From contig NC_084827.1 of assembly GCF_033115175.1 (NCBI RefSeq), positions 125,697,701 to 125,761,700 of the forward strand: a stretch of 64,000 bases of DNA, read 5' to 3'. Position 1 is the first letter of the stretch. The number at the start of each line of letters is the position of its first letter. Source of the DNA: Lepus europaeus (taxonomy: Eukaryota > Chordata > Mammalia > Lagomorpha > Leporidae). Positions 45,290 through 56,779 of this stretch are shown here, in pieces. Both the position numbers and the translations under genes were made by a program. The notes under the pieces are model-generated. The model was not told the DNA's origin. It made no database searches and saw nothing but the letters and a program-made list of their open reading frames with translations.

Positions 45290-45790
45290 TTCACCATTCT
45301 AAGTGTCCAGTTTAATTCTCCAAATATTCATTTAGCAGCTATTTTCTTCCAGTAGTCATTAAAGGAGTACCCCTTAATAGTAAATAAGAACACAGTCCCT
45401 CCTCTCTTGGCACTTCAAGTTTAGTGGGAGAGAAGAATAAAAAATTGTATTAAAGATGTTATCAGTGCTTTGAAGTCAGTAAATATAAGGCACTATAAAG
45501 TCACAATGGAGATGGTTCTAACTCTGTCTTGCAATGCAGGAACACCCCAGGAACTGGATTTCTATAAAGTGAGGTCTTAAGGATGAGGAAGAGTTGGCTT
45601 TATAAAGATGACAGATGCAAGAGACATATGACGATGGTAGATGCAAGAAAAATAAATATTCACTGTTCAGGGAATGGCAAGTAGGAAATAGAAATTGATA
45701 TATTTGCAGAATAAGGAGAATATCTATTATTTTACAGAATACCTAGGGTGGAAGGTTTTGCACATGGCACATTATGTTCAATCCAGTAGG
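45290..45790 (-). mobile_element. L2 fragment, antisense
   Basis: 'gaacacagtccctcctctct', 'cacttcaagtttagtgggag', 'gttatcagtgctttgaag' and 'gtgaggtcttaaggatgagg' follow antisense L2. The 3' side of L2 is at the left. Confidence 0.68.
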
Positions 45791-47142
45791 AGATGACATT
45801 TGACTTCACATTTTTTTAGAGATACTGTGACTATTTTGATACAGTAATTTATTTTTCATGAATTACCTTGTCTGGTGCTCTAAGTAATTTTTGTACTTGA
45901 GTGCTGCATGTAGGTGGAATAACATTTCAAATACTTAAAATTATATACACTTATCTTAAAAACAGGATAGACAAATGACAATCTTCACAATATCAGGAAC
46001 TAAATTTTCTAAGAAGTAGCATGGGAATCAATTTGTTCTCTAGACCAGTGTGGTTTTATATACTAGCTATAATCCATAGTCATCTGGCTTTAAGACACCT
46101 AAACAATTGACAATTAAACAATTAAAACAATTGTAAAGAGGTTTATATTTTAACAAAGATGCATTGAATAACATGGGTAACATATAACAATGGTAAAACA
46201 TGTCAGGCAGATAAAAAATACGTACAAGAAGTTTGACCTATGCCACAAAATAAACCCACTCAGTCTACCACCATTAGAAGTACTGGAAACTCTTCTTACA
46301 TCACAAAATTACTGGCTGTTATCACAGGAACATGAGTGAAATAAAGCAAAAAAAAAATGCTCCTTTTAGTGTAAAGTGTGGTAGCTCATATCTGGGCTAA
46401 AATGAGACCAGTCATTGAAGGTTAGATGAATGGTAATTTGAAAGTATTCAATTCTTTCTCCTTTCCAATTTGTATGCCTTTGAGTTAGTTTTCTTGCCTA
46501 ATGGCTCTGGCTAAAACTTTAAAAACTATATTGAATAGCAGTTGTGAAAATGGGCATCCTTGTCTGGCTCCAGATTTTAGAGGAAATGCTTTCATGATGC
46601 CGGTTGTGGGCATGCCATATACTCTTTGATTGTGTTGAGGAATGTTCCTTCTATATCCAATTTGCTTAAGGTTTTTATTATGAAAGGATGTTGTATTTTA
46701 TCAAATATTTTCTTTGCATCTATTTAGATAATCACGTGGTTTTTATTCTTCAATTTGTTAATGTGATACATCACATTTAGTGATTTGTAGATGTTGAAAC
46801 ATCCTTGCATACCAGCAATAAATCCCGCTTGGTCTAGGTGAATGATCTTTCTGATGTGTTGATGGATTCAATCAACTAGTATTTTGATAAGGAATTTTTC
46901 ATCTATCTTCATCAGGGATACATATCTATTGTTCTCTTTCTCTGCTGTTTCTTTTTCTGGTTTAGGAATTAAGGTGATGTTGGCTAACAGAAGGAGTTTA
47001 TGAGGATTCTCTTCCTTTCAGTTGTTTTGAATAGCTTCAGAAGAATTGTAGTTCTTTAAAAGCCTGATAGAATTCAGCAGTGAAGCCATCTGGTCCTGAG
47101 CTTTTCTTTGTTAGGAAGGTCTTTATTAATGATTCAATCTCT

Positions 47143-47467
47143 TGGGGTTGGCGACGTGGCTCACTTGGTTAATCCTCCACCTGTGGCGCCGGCATCCCAT
47201 ATGGGCACTGGGTTCTAGTCTCAGTTGCTCCTCTTCCAGTCCAGCTCTCTGCTGTGGCCTGGGAAGGCAGTGGAGGATGGCCTGAGTGCTTGGGCCCTGT
47301 ACCCACATGGGAGACCAGGAAGAAGCACATGGCTCCTGGCTTCGGAGCGGTGTAGCTCCGGCCGTGGCAGCCACTTGGTGGGGGGCGGGGGGGTGAACCA
47401 AGGGAAAAAGGAAGACCTTTCTCTCTGTCTCTCTCTCACTAACTCTATCTGTTAAAAAAAAAAAAAA
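47143..47467 (+). mobile_element. C-SINE nested in L1 ORF2
   Basis: The head TGGGGTTGGCGACGTGGCTC to a (TCTC) stretch, CTATCTG and an A-run. It contains a run GGTGGGGGGCGGGGGGGTG near 47376. The perfect 12-bp duplication GATTCAATCTCT lies at 47131-47142 and 47468-47479. Confidence 0.95.
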
Positions 47468-47549
47468 GATTCAATCTCTGTCTTGGTTATTGTTCTGTTT
47501 AGGTTTTCTAGACCAAATTTTGGCATATTGTATGTGTCCAGGAATCTAT

Positions 47550-47789
47550 TCACTTCTTCCAGATTTTCCACTTTGTTGGCATATAGTTATTTGTAGCACA
47601 ATTCCTGATTATTCTTTTTATTTCTGTAGTATCCATTGTTACAACTCCTTTTTCATCTCTGGTTTTATTGATCTGGATCTTCCCCCTCATTTTTTTTTTT
47701 TTGGTTAGTTGGGCCAATGGTGTATCAATTTTGTTTATTTTCTCAAAAAAAGACTTCATTTCACTGATCTTTTGCATTTTTTGTTTCAA
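47550..47789 (-). pseudogene. L1 ORF2 protein remnant (linker region)
   Basis: The 79-codon frame carries the phrase FFEKINKIDTPLAQLTKKKK at about residues 14-33 and then DEKGVVTMDTTEIKRIIRN, the conserved linker between the endonuclease and reverse-transcriptase domains of mammalian L1 ORF2p. Both ends stop because of mutations. It is a relic without expected function. Confidence 0.9.
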
Positions 47790-48429
47790 TTTTATTTATT
47801 TCTTTTCTAATTTTAATTATTTCTACCCTCCTACTAATTTGAGGTTTGATTTATTGCTTTTCTAGTTCTATGAGATGCAATGATAGCTTATTTATTTGGT
47901 GCCATTCCAGTTTCTTGATGTAGGCACTACTTGCTATAAACTTCTCTCTTAACACTACCTTTGTTGTATACCATAAGTTTTGATATGTTGTATTGTCATC
48001 TTCATTCATTTCCAGGATTTTTTAGATTTCCCTTGTGATTGCTTGAATGACCCATTTTTCATTCAGAACCATGTTGTTCAGTATCCACATGTTTGCATAT
48101 TTTCTAGAGATTCTTAAGTTAACTTCTAGTTTCATTCCATTGTGGTCAGAAAAGACACAATACTTTAAAATGTGCTGAGACTTGCTTTATGGCCTAGCAT
48201 ATGGTTCACCCTAGAGAAAGTTCCCTGCAGTAATGAAAAAAATGTGCATTCAACTGTAGGATGAAATTTTCCTAGATAATGGTTAGGTCTATTTGGTCCC
48301 TAATGTAGATTAGCTCTGTTGTTTCTTTATTTTCTGTCTATTTTTCTGTACATTGATGAAAGTGGGGTATTGAAGTCCTCCATTTTTATTGTATTGAAGT
48401 CTATGACTCCCTTTATGACATGGTTCTAT

Positions 48430-48866
48430 GTATGTGGAAACCAAAAGACTCCACTAAGAGACTACTGGAACTCATAAGACTTTATTGTATTTTGTCAAAT
48501 AAGCCAATCCCCAAAGATAGTATGTTCTCCCTGATCTGTGGTAACCAATAGAGTACCTAAAAGGTAATATATAGAAGTGATATTGACACTTTGAGAAGTG
48601 ATAATTTTCAACAGCCCTTGTCTTGACTGTTGAGGAACATATATTTTATTTTCCATACTATTTGTTGAACTCTTTTACTTACTATAGGGTCAATCTTATG
48701 AGAAGAGGGGTAATTGAAAATATCTTTGTATAAAATAAGAATGGGAATAAGAGAGGGAGGAGGAAGAAAGGTGGGAATGTGGGTTAGAGAGAAGGTAGGG
48801 TGGGAAGAATACTGTTTCTAAATTAGTATATATGTCATATACAAAGTTTGTATACCTTAAAAAAAG
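48430..48866 (+). mobile_element. L1 3' UTR, sense, older subfamily
   Basis: 'ccaaagatagtatgttctcc', 'caacagcccttgtcttgact', GGGAATAAGAGAGGGAGGAG, 'gtttgtataccttaaaaaaa'. It ends with a short A-rich tail. It joins the antisense ORF2 at about 48425, so the two may be one twin-primed copy or two insertions side by side. Confidence 0.78.
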
Positions 48867-48999
48867 ATTTTCAGGTTAAAGAAATCACCACACAAAAATC
48901 AATATACTGTGTATACATATAAAATGGTACAGCTGAGAAAGAAGTTGTAAGATCAGTCCAATTCACAATAGCTGCAAAAATTTAAATAACCAAGAATAA

Positions 49000-49050
49000 T
49001 TTTTAAAATATTTATTTATTTATTTGAAAGGCAGAGTTATAGAGACGCTG

Positions 49051-49090
<40 letters not shown>

Positions 49091-49349
49091 TGTCTTCCAC
49101 CTGCTGGTTCACTCCCCAAATGGTTGCAACAGCCAGAGCTGGGCCGATCTGAAGGCAGGAGCCAGAAGCTTCTTCCAGGTCTCCCACATGGGTGCAGGGG
49201 CCCAAGGACTTGAGTCATCTTCTACTTCTTTCTGAGGCCATAGCAGAGAGCTAAATCAGAAGTGGAGCAGCTGGGACCTGAACCGGCACCCACATAGGAT
49301 GCCAGCACTGCAGGCGGCAGCTTTAGCTGCTACGCCTCAGCACTGGCCC
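49000..49349 (-). mobile_element. C-SINE, older, nested in L1
   Basis: The plus strand shows TTTATTTATTTATTTGAAAG, (GA)n at 49058-49087, GCTGGTTCACTCCCCAAATG, CAGAGAGCTAAATCAGAAGT and the head complement CCTCAGCACTGGCCCC. Confidence 0.9.
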
Positions 49350-50107
49350 CTGGAGTAAATTTAACCAAGAAGGTGAAAGATCTCTACAATGAAAATTACA
49401 AAACATTAAATAAATAAATAAGACAGAAAAAATGGAAAAATCTTCCATGTTCATGGATTAGAAGAATTATTATCAAAATGCCCATACTACTGAAAGCAAT
49501 TTACAGATTCAGTGTGATCCCAATCAAAATACCAAGGACATTATTCTCAGATTTAGAAAAAAATGATGCTAAAATTCTTATAGAAACACATAGCTAAACA
49601 AAACTTAAAACGACAAAACCAAAGCCAGAGGCACCACAATACCAGATTTCAAAATATACTACAGGGCAATTATTATCAAAACAGCCTGGTACTCATATAA
49701 ATATAGATATGTAGACAAAAGGAACAGAATAGAAGCACAATAAATCAATCAATAGATCTACAAACAACTGTTCTTTGACAGAGGGGTTAAAATCAATCCC
49801 TGGAGAAAGGACAGTCTCTTCAATAAATGGTGCTGGAAAAAATTGAATATGTATGTGTAGAAGTATGAATCAATACCCATAATTTATAGTTTATACAAAA
49901 ATTAACTCAAAATGGATCAAGATTTTAAATCTAGGACCTGATAACATCAAATTATTAGAGGAGAACACTGGTGAAACTCTTCAAGACATTGACATAGGCA
50001 CAGACTTCTTGGAAATGACCCTAGAAGGACAAGCAATTAAAGCAAAAATGGACCAATGGGATTATATCAAGCTAAGAAGCTCGTGCTCCTCAAGGGAAAC
50101 ACTCAAC

Positions 50108-50230
50108 AAAGTGGGAGGGTGGGTTCAGTGGGCAGAATCACTATATTCCTAAAGTTGTATGTATGGAATGCATGAAGTGTGTGTTACTTAAATAAAAGAT
50201 TTCTGGGGGGGGGGGGGGGAGGGGCGGGGA
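50108..50230 (+). mobile_element. L1 3'-end fragment inserted in L1 ORF2, with poly-G
   Basis: The L1 ORF2 phrase before and after ('agggaaacactcaacaaagt', 'agaggcaactaacagaatag') is contiguous in L1. Between them lies GGGAGGGTGGGTTCAGTGGG, 'ctatattcctaaagttgtat', AATAAAAGATTTCT and then a run of 15 G (50205-50219) followed by AGGGGCGGGG. The first part looks like the last 90 bases of an L1 3' UTR. Confidence 0.72.
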
Positions 50231-50611
50231 AGAGGCAACTAACAGAATAGAATAAAATATTTGCAAACTACGCAACTGATAAAGGATTAATATCCAGAAT
50301 ATATAAAGAGCCCAAGAAACTCAACAAAAACAAAATGAACAATCCAGTTAAGAAATGGGTAAAGGACTCGAACAGACATTTCTCAAAATATGGCATTTTT
50401 CAAAAGTTGAAACAGCCAATACATAAATGAAAAAAAAAATGTCCAGGATCTCTAGCCTTCAGGGAAATTCAAATGAAAACCACAATGAGGTTTCATCTCA
50501 CCCCAGTTAGAATAGCTATCATACAAAAATCAAGAAACAATAAATGCTGGTGAGGATTTGGGTAAAGAGTACGCTAATCTACTGTTGTAGGAATGTAAAC
50601 TAGTACAGTCA

Positions 50612-50815
50612 TTGTGGAAGACAGAATGGAGATTCCTCAGAAATCTGAATATAAGTCTACCACACGACCAGCCATCCCACTCCTGGGAATTTACCCAAAC
50701 AAAAGAAAATCAGCATCCGAAGGAGTTCTCTGTGTACCCATGTTTATTGCAGCTCAATTCACTACAACTAAGATATGGAATCAACCCAGATGTCCATCAT
50801 CCAATGACTGAATAA
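50612..50815 (+). pseudogene. L1 ORF2 protein remnant (C-terminal region)
   Basis: One frame begins MWKTEWRFLRNLNISLP, matching the start of the conserved ORF2p C-terminal segment. The overlapping next frame (50614-50811) continues with PAIPLLGIYPNKRK and PMFIAAQFTTTKIWNQP. The match therefore switches frame near 50670, which indicates a frameshift. It is a dead relic. Confidence 0.88.
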
Positions 50816-51519
50816 AGACAATATGGCACATATACACTATGGAGTATTACCCAGCCATAGTAAAGATATGAAATCCTGTAATAGTAATAAAGAATGAAAT
50901 AATGAAGAATGAAATCCTGTCTTTAGCAACAAAATGGATGCAACTGGAAACCACAGTGCTTAGTAAAATAAGCCAATACCAAAAAGACAAATATCATATG
51001 CTTTCCCTGATCTGTGGGAAATAAAAGTATAAAAAAGTAATATATATGAGTGAAATAGGTATTTTGATATTTGATTATTGTATACAGCCCTTGCCTTTAC
51101 TGTTGAGAAACAGTGTTTTTTCTTCTTACTATTTGTTGAATTTTTTACTTACTGGAGGGTTAAACTTATGATTATAAAATAAATAGAAGGTATGCCATTG
51201 TAAAAAATGTATTAAATTCTTTTTATATTTTAAGATACTATGCACTGTTCACTACTTTATCATAACATACTCTAGAAAGAAAACTTTTTCGCTTGTCATG
51301 TACTTCTTTTTAAAGGATTTTTATTTTTTGGTTGAAAACTCTCTCCAACAGGAAAGAAATTATCACACTCTTCAGTGTTCCAGCTCTTCAGTGAATGTCA
51401 AACAGAAAGTCAATGCTCAGCAATATGATGGCAAAAAGGGTTTCACGTGACACCTTTCCTCTAAAATTTCCTTATTTTAAAATCCATTTAAAACCTAAAA
51501 GATATTTTTAATATAAAAA

Positions 51520-51800
51520 ATGCCTTTAGAGCAGGCATTTGGCCTAGTGAACACTGGTTGAAACATTCAAATCCCATATTGGAATGTCTAGGTTTGAGTC
51601 CTGACTCTATTCTGGATTCCAGCTTCCTATTAACGTATACCCTTGGAGGCAGCAGGTAATGACTTAAGTAATTCAATTCTTGCTACCTTTATGAGAGATC
51701 ATGATTGAGTTCCTGGCTCCTGGCCTCAACTTGGCCCAGCCTGGGACCACTGAGGGCTCTCTCTCCCTCTCAAATGAATAAATAAACATTTCTTTAAAAA
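51520..51800 (+). mobile_element. C-SINE-related element, diverged
   Basis: It starts 'gagcaggcatttggcctagt', then TTTGAGTCCTGACTCTATTC, GATTCCAGCTTCCTATTAAC, GAGTTCCTGGCTCCTGGCCT and TCTCTCCCTCTCAAATGAAT. It shares these landmarks with the copy at 58045-58345 and belongs to an older branch than the CpG-rich copies. Confidence 0.75.
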
Positions 51801-52179
51801 CATACCTTTACTATCTATACCCTAAAGTTTCCCTCAATAAGACCATAAAAATTAAATTTAACACAAACTTTGTTTAATGTATATGTAATATGTACCTCTT
51901 TGGTATTACGTGATAAATAAGCACAGAATAAATTTTTGCTTTGATCTAGATATTTTAAGGTGTTGAAAGGCTTACTTTCAAGTTAAGAAAGTGTCTGTCT
52001 GAGTGAAGAAAGATATCTTTGTAAATATATTAATCAAAGGAAGGGACCAATAGGAATGCTTCCACACAATGTGTAACATAAGATCATTAAACTCTGTAAC
52101 GAGCTGCAAACGAACTTGATTAAGTAATCCAAATAAATGTTGACTAAGAAGTCGTTAGAGCAAGGACTATGGGCTATAG

Positions 52180-52330
52180 CAAAATGCACTAGCATTGAAG
52201 TTTGACTGCATTCATAGTTAAACTTGTGATCTTGTACAAGCTACTTAACCTCCCTATACTTGGGTTTCTTTATCTGTGAAATGTACATTCCTAATGTTAA
52301 GGATCTTGGAGAATGAAAGGAGACTATTTT
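52180..52330 (+). mobile_element. MIR relic
   Basis: 'gatcttgtacaagctacttaacctccctatacttgggtttctttatctgtgaaatg' follows the MIR core almost without gaps. It is one of the better preserved MIRs of the window. Confidence 0.78.
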
Positions 52331-52507
52331 GAAGCATACCAGCACTTAATTAGGTCAGTTCTCTAAGACTATAGAGAAGTTCTATACAAGTGCTACATTC
52401 CCTCAGTAAGAGGAAAAAAGAAACAATAGAATGTAAGAAATATATATATTTCTGAGAATATAAAATATTCCCAGATTCTGTAGTTTTTTATAGTTTTATA
52501 TTATACC

Positions 52508-52526
52508 TAGATAGATAGATAGATAG
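52508..52526. repeat. (TAGA)n microsatellite
   Basis: About four and a half TAGA units. Confidence 0.85.
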
Positions 52527-52529
52527 GAT

Positions 52530-53635
52530 GCCTTGGTTTGTTCTTTTAAAAAAAAATAAGAAGAAAACCAGGAACTCTCAATTGTCCAAGACAATGCTAT
52601 AGAGTCCCACTTACATGAAGACAAAACAGAAATCCAGGAGAAAAATAAATGATAGTGATATAGACAACGGGCCCAGACATACAGAAATTAAGACTCTTTC
52701 AGTAAAGGAAGGAAAAATTCCTGCTCAATGCCTCTCTGAAGAGAAATGGACAGTTGTTGAGAGAGAGGAGTCAGAATAGCTGGACATCCTTCGGTGGTAT
52801 CCCCTGTGTAGCACTTTTGGATGTAGTTCTTTGTGATTCTCTTTCTGTAGCTTCCCTAGTCTCCAAGACTTGTCTATACCTTCTTACAAAGGCAGCCTGA
52901 AAGCTTAATCCTCCTAGGGAGCTGAATAGGAAGATAGATCTTTCTCCCATCCAACAAGTGTGGCGTCAATTGACTCCTGATACAGGACGACTTCCACATA
53001 AGCAACATCATGCAAAACAAACCTATCTGGGATAGGCAGCAACAGATACAGAGTAAGGCCAGCAGATGGCTGAGCACTGATTAGCACTACTCACGAAGAC
53101 AGGCAAAGGAAAGGAAGTGAACTGAGTGAAGAGTCTCCCCTATTTCTCTGCCCACCCTGTTCAAATCAGGCTTGCTGTCAAACATAGGTTATCTCACTGA
53201 GGAGAAATAAAATGCTAACTCAGAAATGCTTTGTATTCCAAATGTTTGGAATACAAAGGGCTGGAATATGGAGTCAGGCTATAGTTCTTGAATATTTTCA
53301 TTATTTCTTTGATTTTTTAATTGATAAAGCATTCTGAGAAACCTAGGGTTACATGTTTTTTTGTGGCTGAATATATTTACACTTCTTGGAATACCAACTG
53401 GCTATTCACTCCTTCCTCCATCACTGGGGGCAACAAAATGCTTCTCAAAAACATTAGATCTTTCTTTTATAAGCCACACATTTTTATTTATCATACTTCT
53501 TAAAAAACCATTAAAATACTTTTTCATTATTTTATATGACTGAAGCCTTGGAGCTCCTATTTCCATTTGTTCAGAAAACATATGAGATTAATTTGAACTA
53601 TATTCACCCCTACTATTCTGTGTAACACTAGAAAC
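52530..53635. other. Non-coding stretch, nothing recognised
   Basis: No repeat or gene was identified. A small inverted repeat is visible: CTTTGTATTCCAAATG at 53229 is followed by TTTGGAATACAAAGGG at 53245, a near-perfect hairpin. Confidence 0.4.
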
Positions 53636-54158
53636 TCATTCTGTCTCTCTGTGATGTGGTAGCCATTATACAAACTATCTTCCACGTCCTCGCCAGCCTT
53701 TCATAATATCTCTTCTATGTTCAGATTAACTATATTTTTAGTCTCACATAGGCAGAAGAACATGTGATACTCCTATTTATCTGGCTTATTTCACTTAAGA
53801 TAATGTCCTCTAGTTCCATCCATTTTGCTGAAAATGGCAGGATTTCATTGTTTCTTCAGTATGAATAATATGTATGTGTATATAACATATTTTCTTTATC
53901 CACTCATCTAATAATGAGTGGCTAATTGTAAAGAGTGTTGCAATGAATGTGGTGGTTCAGGTAGCTCTTTGATATGATGACTTCATGTCTTTTGGAAATA
54001 TACCCAGGAGTGGGATTGCTGGATCAAATGGCATTTCTATTTTCTAGTTTTTTAAGGAGCTGCCATACTGTTTTCCATGGTGGCTGTACTAACTTACATT
54101 CCCATCATAAATGTTTAAGAGTTTCCTCTTTCTGCTGTTTTAATTACCATAACTTTTT

Positions 54159-54252
54159 TTTTCTTTTAAGGATTTATTTATTTGTTTGTTTGTTTTAAAC
54201 TTTTATTTAATGAATATAAATTTCCAAAGTACAGCTTATGGATTACAATGAT
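54159..54252 (-). mobile_element. Micro-L1: 94-bp 5'-truncated insertion
   Basis: The 18-bp duplication TAATTACCATAACTTTTT lies at 54141-54158 and 54253-54270. Between them the minus strand reads only the final L1 end: 'taatccataagctgtactttg', ATATTCATTAAATAAAAG and a tail with AAACAAACAAACAAATAAAT units. It is a bona fide target-primed insertion with under 60 bases of L1 body. Confidence 0.92.
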
Positions 54253-54723
54253 TAATTACCATAACTTTTTAGTGTGCTTTGAAGTCAAATAGTGTGACGC
54301 CTCCAGAGTTACTTTATTTATTTATGTTCAGGAATATTTTGGCTATTCTGAGTCCTTTACAGTTCCATAGGAAATTTAGGATTTTTTTCTATTTCTGTAA
54401 AGAATAACATTGGTATTTTTATGGAAATTGCATTAAATCTGAAGATGGCTTTGGGTAGTATGGACATTTTAATAGTATCAATTCTTCCAAACCATGAAAA
54501 TGGACTATCTTTCTGCTTTTATGTATTCTCTACGAATTCCTTCATCAGTGTTTTATAATGATTATCGTACAGATATTTCACTTAATTCAATCATATAAAT
54601 TTGGTTAAATTTATTTCTAAGTATTTAGTTTTTTGGTATATATTATAAGTGGGATTCTTTTCTTGATTTCTATTTCAGTAATATTGAAATAGAAAACACT
54701 ACTCTTTTTGGTATATAAAAATG

Positions 54724-54969
54724 CTACTCTTTTTGAATGTTGATCTTGTGTTCTGCAGCTTTAGTGAATTCATTTATCAGTTTTAACAGCTTATTGGTGG
54801 AGTAGTTAGATTTTTCCATGTGTAAAATCAAGTCATCTACAAACATGGATATTTTGATCTTCTTTCCAATTTGGATACCCTTTATTTCTTTCTCTGCCTT
54901 AATTGTTCTTGCTAAGATATCCAATACTGTCTTGAATAAGAGTGGTAAAAGTGGACCTCTTGCCTTCAT
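54724..54969 (-). pseudogene. L1 ORF2 reverse-transcriptase remnant
   Basis: The 81-codon frame contains SMFVDDLILHMEKS at about residues 41-54, the catalytic F/Y-A/V-D-D motif of L1 reverse transcriptase, after IKGIQIGKKIKIS and before KLLKLINEFTKAAEHKINIQ. The order is that of L1 ORF2p. It is isolated by stops on both sides and is not functional. Confidence 0.93.
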
Positions 54970-55634
54970 TCAGATCTTAGGAGAAATACTTTACCTTATC
55001 ACCATTAAGTATATTAGCTATGGGTTTGTCCAAGACACCATTTTTTTTTTAAGGTGTATTTTTTTAAGGTGTATTCCTTCCCTGTTTAATTTGTTGAGGA
55101 TATTTATCATGAATGGACGTTGAATCTCATCAAAAGCTTTTTCTGCAGCTATTGAGATGATTTATTCCGTGGTCTTACCTCACAGGGTTTTCAATACAAA
55201 GTGGAAAAGAAAATCTGAATTAATTTTAAATTATTCAAAAGTTTGTCACATGGGTTATTTCCACTCCTCCACCTACTTTCTCAACTTCCAGAATGACTCA
55301 TTTTCTTGTTACCTTCGTTTTCATTCACTTTGTCATTCTGAGGGATTTACAATATTTTTTATGCTTTTGCTGTCATGTTAGATAAAATTAAAGGCATAAT
55401 AATTCAAAGACTTTCATGTGCATCCATCACTTCTAAAGAACATCAACAAAAAAAATACAGAATGTTGAGGATCTGTAGCAGTAATTGGTGTAGTAGGATA
55501 ACACAAAGTAATTCATACATGTAATTTTCTGATGGTCTAACTAATGCTAAGGGTAAAAGAGATAGAATCGTAATCACATCTCAGATTGTAACTTTGTCAA
55601 CAGTATTCATTGATTACAATAACTGCCACTAATT

Positions 55635-55830
55635 GGTTGTTTACTGAACACAAGTGACTATGCCACCTGCTTTAAACACTTGACCATTTAATCTTCCTAA
55701 TAGCCTGTTTTTCTCCAGACAGATGAAGAAAATAAGGTTCAGAAACCAAGGACTGTACCTTGCATCTTCTTGTTAGTAAACAGTGAAACTGAGATGTGAA
55801 TACTGATTTGGTTGGCTTCAAAGACAGTGC
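55635..55830 (-). mobile_element. MIR relic, antisense
   Basis: 'aatcttcctaatagcctg', 'cagatgaagaaaataaggtt', 'gaaactgagatgtgaatac' and 'gacagtgctctcatctcac' follow antisense MIR. Confidence 0.6.
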
Positions 55831-55984
55831 TCTCATCTCACATGTCATCTTGCATCCACATTTGGTAAGTGCCATATTCTTCTGTGATGGGCTGACACAT
55901 GACTGACATTTGTTTAAAGCTGTGCTGGCATTTGTGCATAGTTAATTCCATATCACAAAATAAATTCCAGAATTAGAGAACAGT

Positions 55985-56075
55985 CTCAGAGCAGTCTCCA
56001 CTTACAGATAAGAAAACTGAAGCAAAGAAGCCCCAGATTGCAACCTTAGTGTAAACTGAGCAAAGGCTCACTCAA
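55985..56075 (-). mobile_element. MIR fragment, antisense
   Basis: 'acttacagataagaaaactgaagcaaagaagcc' matches 'ttacagatgaggaaactgaggc'. It is a short fragment. Confidence 0.5.
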
Positions 56076-56779
56076 GACTTAAAAATCCAAAGTTCTCCCC
56101 TGCTTCAGACAGCAATCATGTGATATAGTTCAAGCACAACACCCAGCTGATGAATATCTCTTTTGTGGACAATTGGGGCAATCTTCATTTTCTAGAACCA
56201 GGTGTACAGGAAGAGGTGAGGTTTCCTTGCAGAAAACACAGTTCCTCATTCTCGCATGACAAAGGACAGTTTCAGTTCAACATGGAGAGGAGCGAGGAGG
56301 GCAGGGTTGAAATTTATCTCAAAAAGAAAGAACTCACATCAATATAAATAGAAGCATAGATATGATCCTTTACTAAATTTATTTTTTACTGGAATTTTGA
56401 AAATAAATAACACAAAAGATAGATAACTTTTTGGCTATATAGTTGCTATGTTTTCCAAACATTGAGTGAACTATGTCAAGTATAGACCATATTTTCAATG
56501 CAGTTATGGAAAAAATATATTAGATACTTATATAAGTCAAGCATTCAATTTGCTATTCCTGTTATGCAATAAACTGGAGTGCTTTCTTACTCTGGTCAAT
56601 CTGAAGTAGATTTTTGGAGCACTGTGCTGACAGGATCATGTCCAGCATTAGTGGGAGGGGATGCTTTGATGGATTAACAATGTCTGACATGAGCACAGAA
56701 GGAAAAATCTACATGTGCATGTCACATTTGTACTACTCCCATTTCATGCGCAACCCCATATTTCCTGTATGAAGATACA

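Larger units (their letters stand above)
46430..48425 (-). mobile_element. L1 ORF2 middle part, antisense, with nested SINE
   Basis: The minus strand carries ORF2 from the end of the endonuclease domain (near 48425) through the linker to reverse transcriptase (near 46430). The clearest coding remnant is at 47550-47789. A sense C-SINE is nested at 47143-47467. The copy is full of stops. It is followed at 48430 by an L1 3' UTR in the opposite orientation. Confidence 0.85.
48880..51220 (+). mobile_element. L1 ORF2 C-terminal half and 3' UTR, sense
   Basis: From 'gtccaattcacaatagctgc' through 'tcaataaatggtgctggaaa', 'atcccactcctgggaattta' and 'tatggagtattacccagcca' this is L1 ORF2 to 3' UTR in order. 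A C-SINE (49000-49349) and a short L1 3'-end insert (about 50108-50230) interrupt it. Near 50930-51200 it passes into 3' UTR with 'ttgttgaattttttacttac'. Confidence 0.9.
53640..55185 (-). mobile_element. L1 ORF2 C-terminal part, antisense
   Basis: Complement landmarks are 'ctagttccatccattttgct' (53811), 'cccaggagtgggattgctgg' (54004), 'ccatactgttttccatggtg' (54064) and the reverse-transcriptase region (54724-54969). It is interrupted by a 94-bp L1 insert at 54159-54252. Confidence 0.9.
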
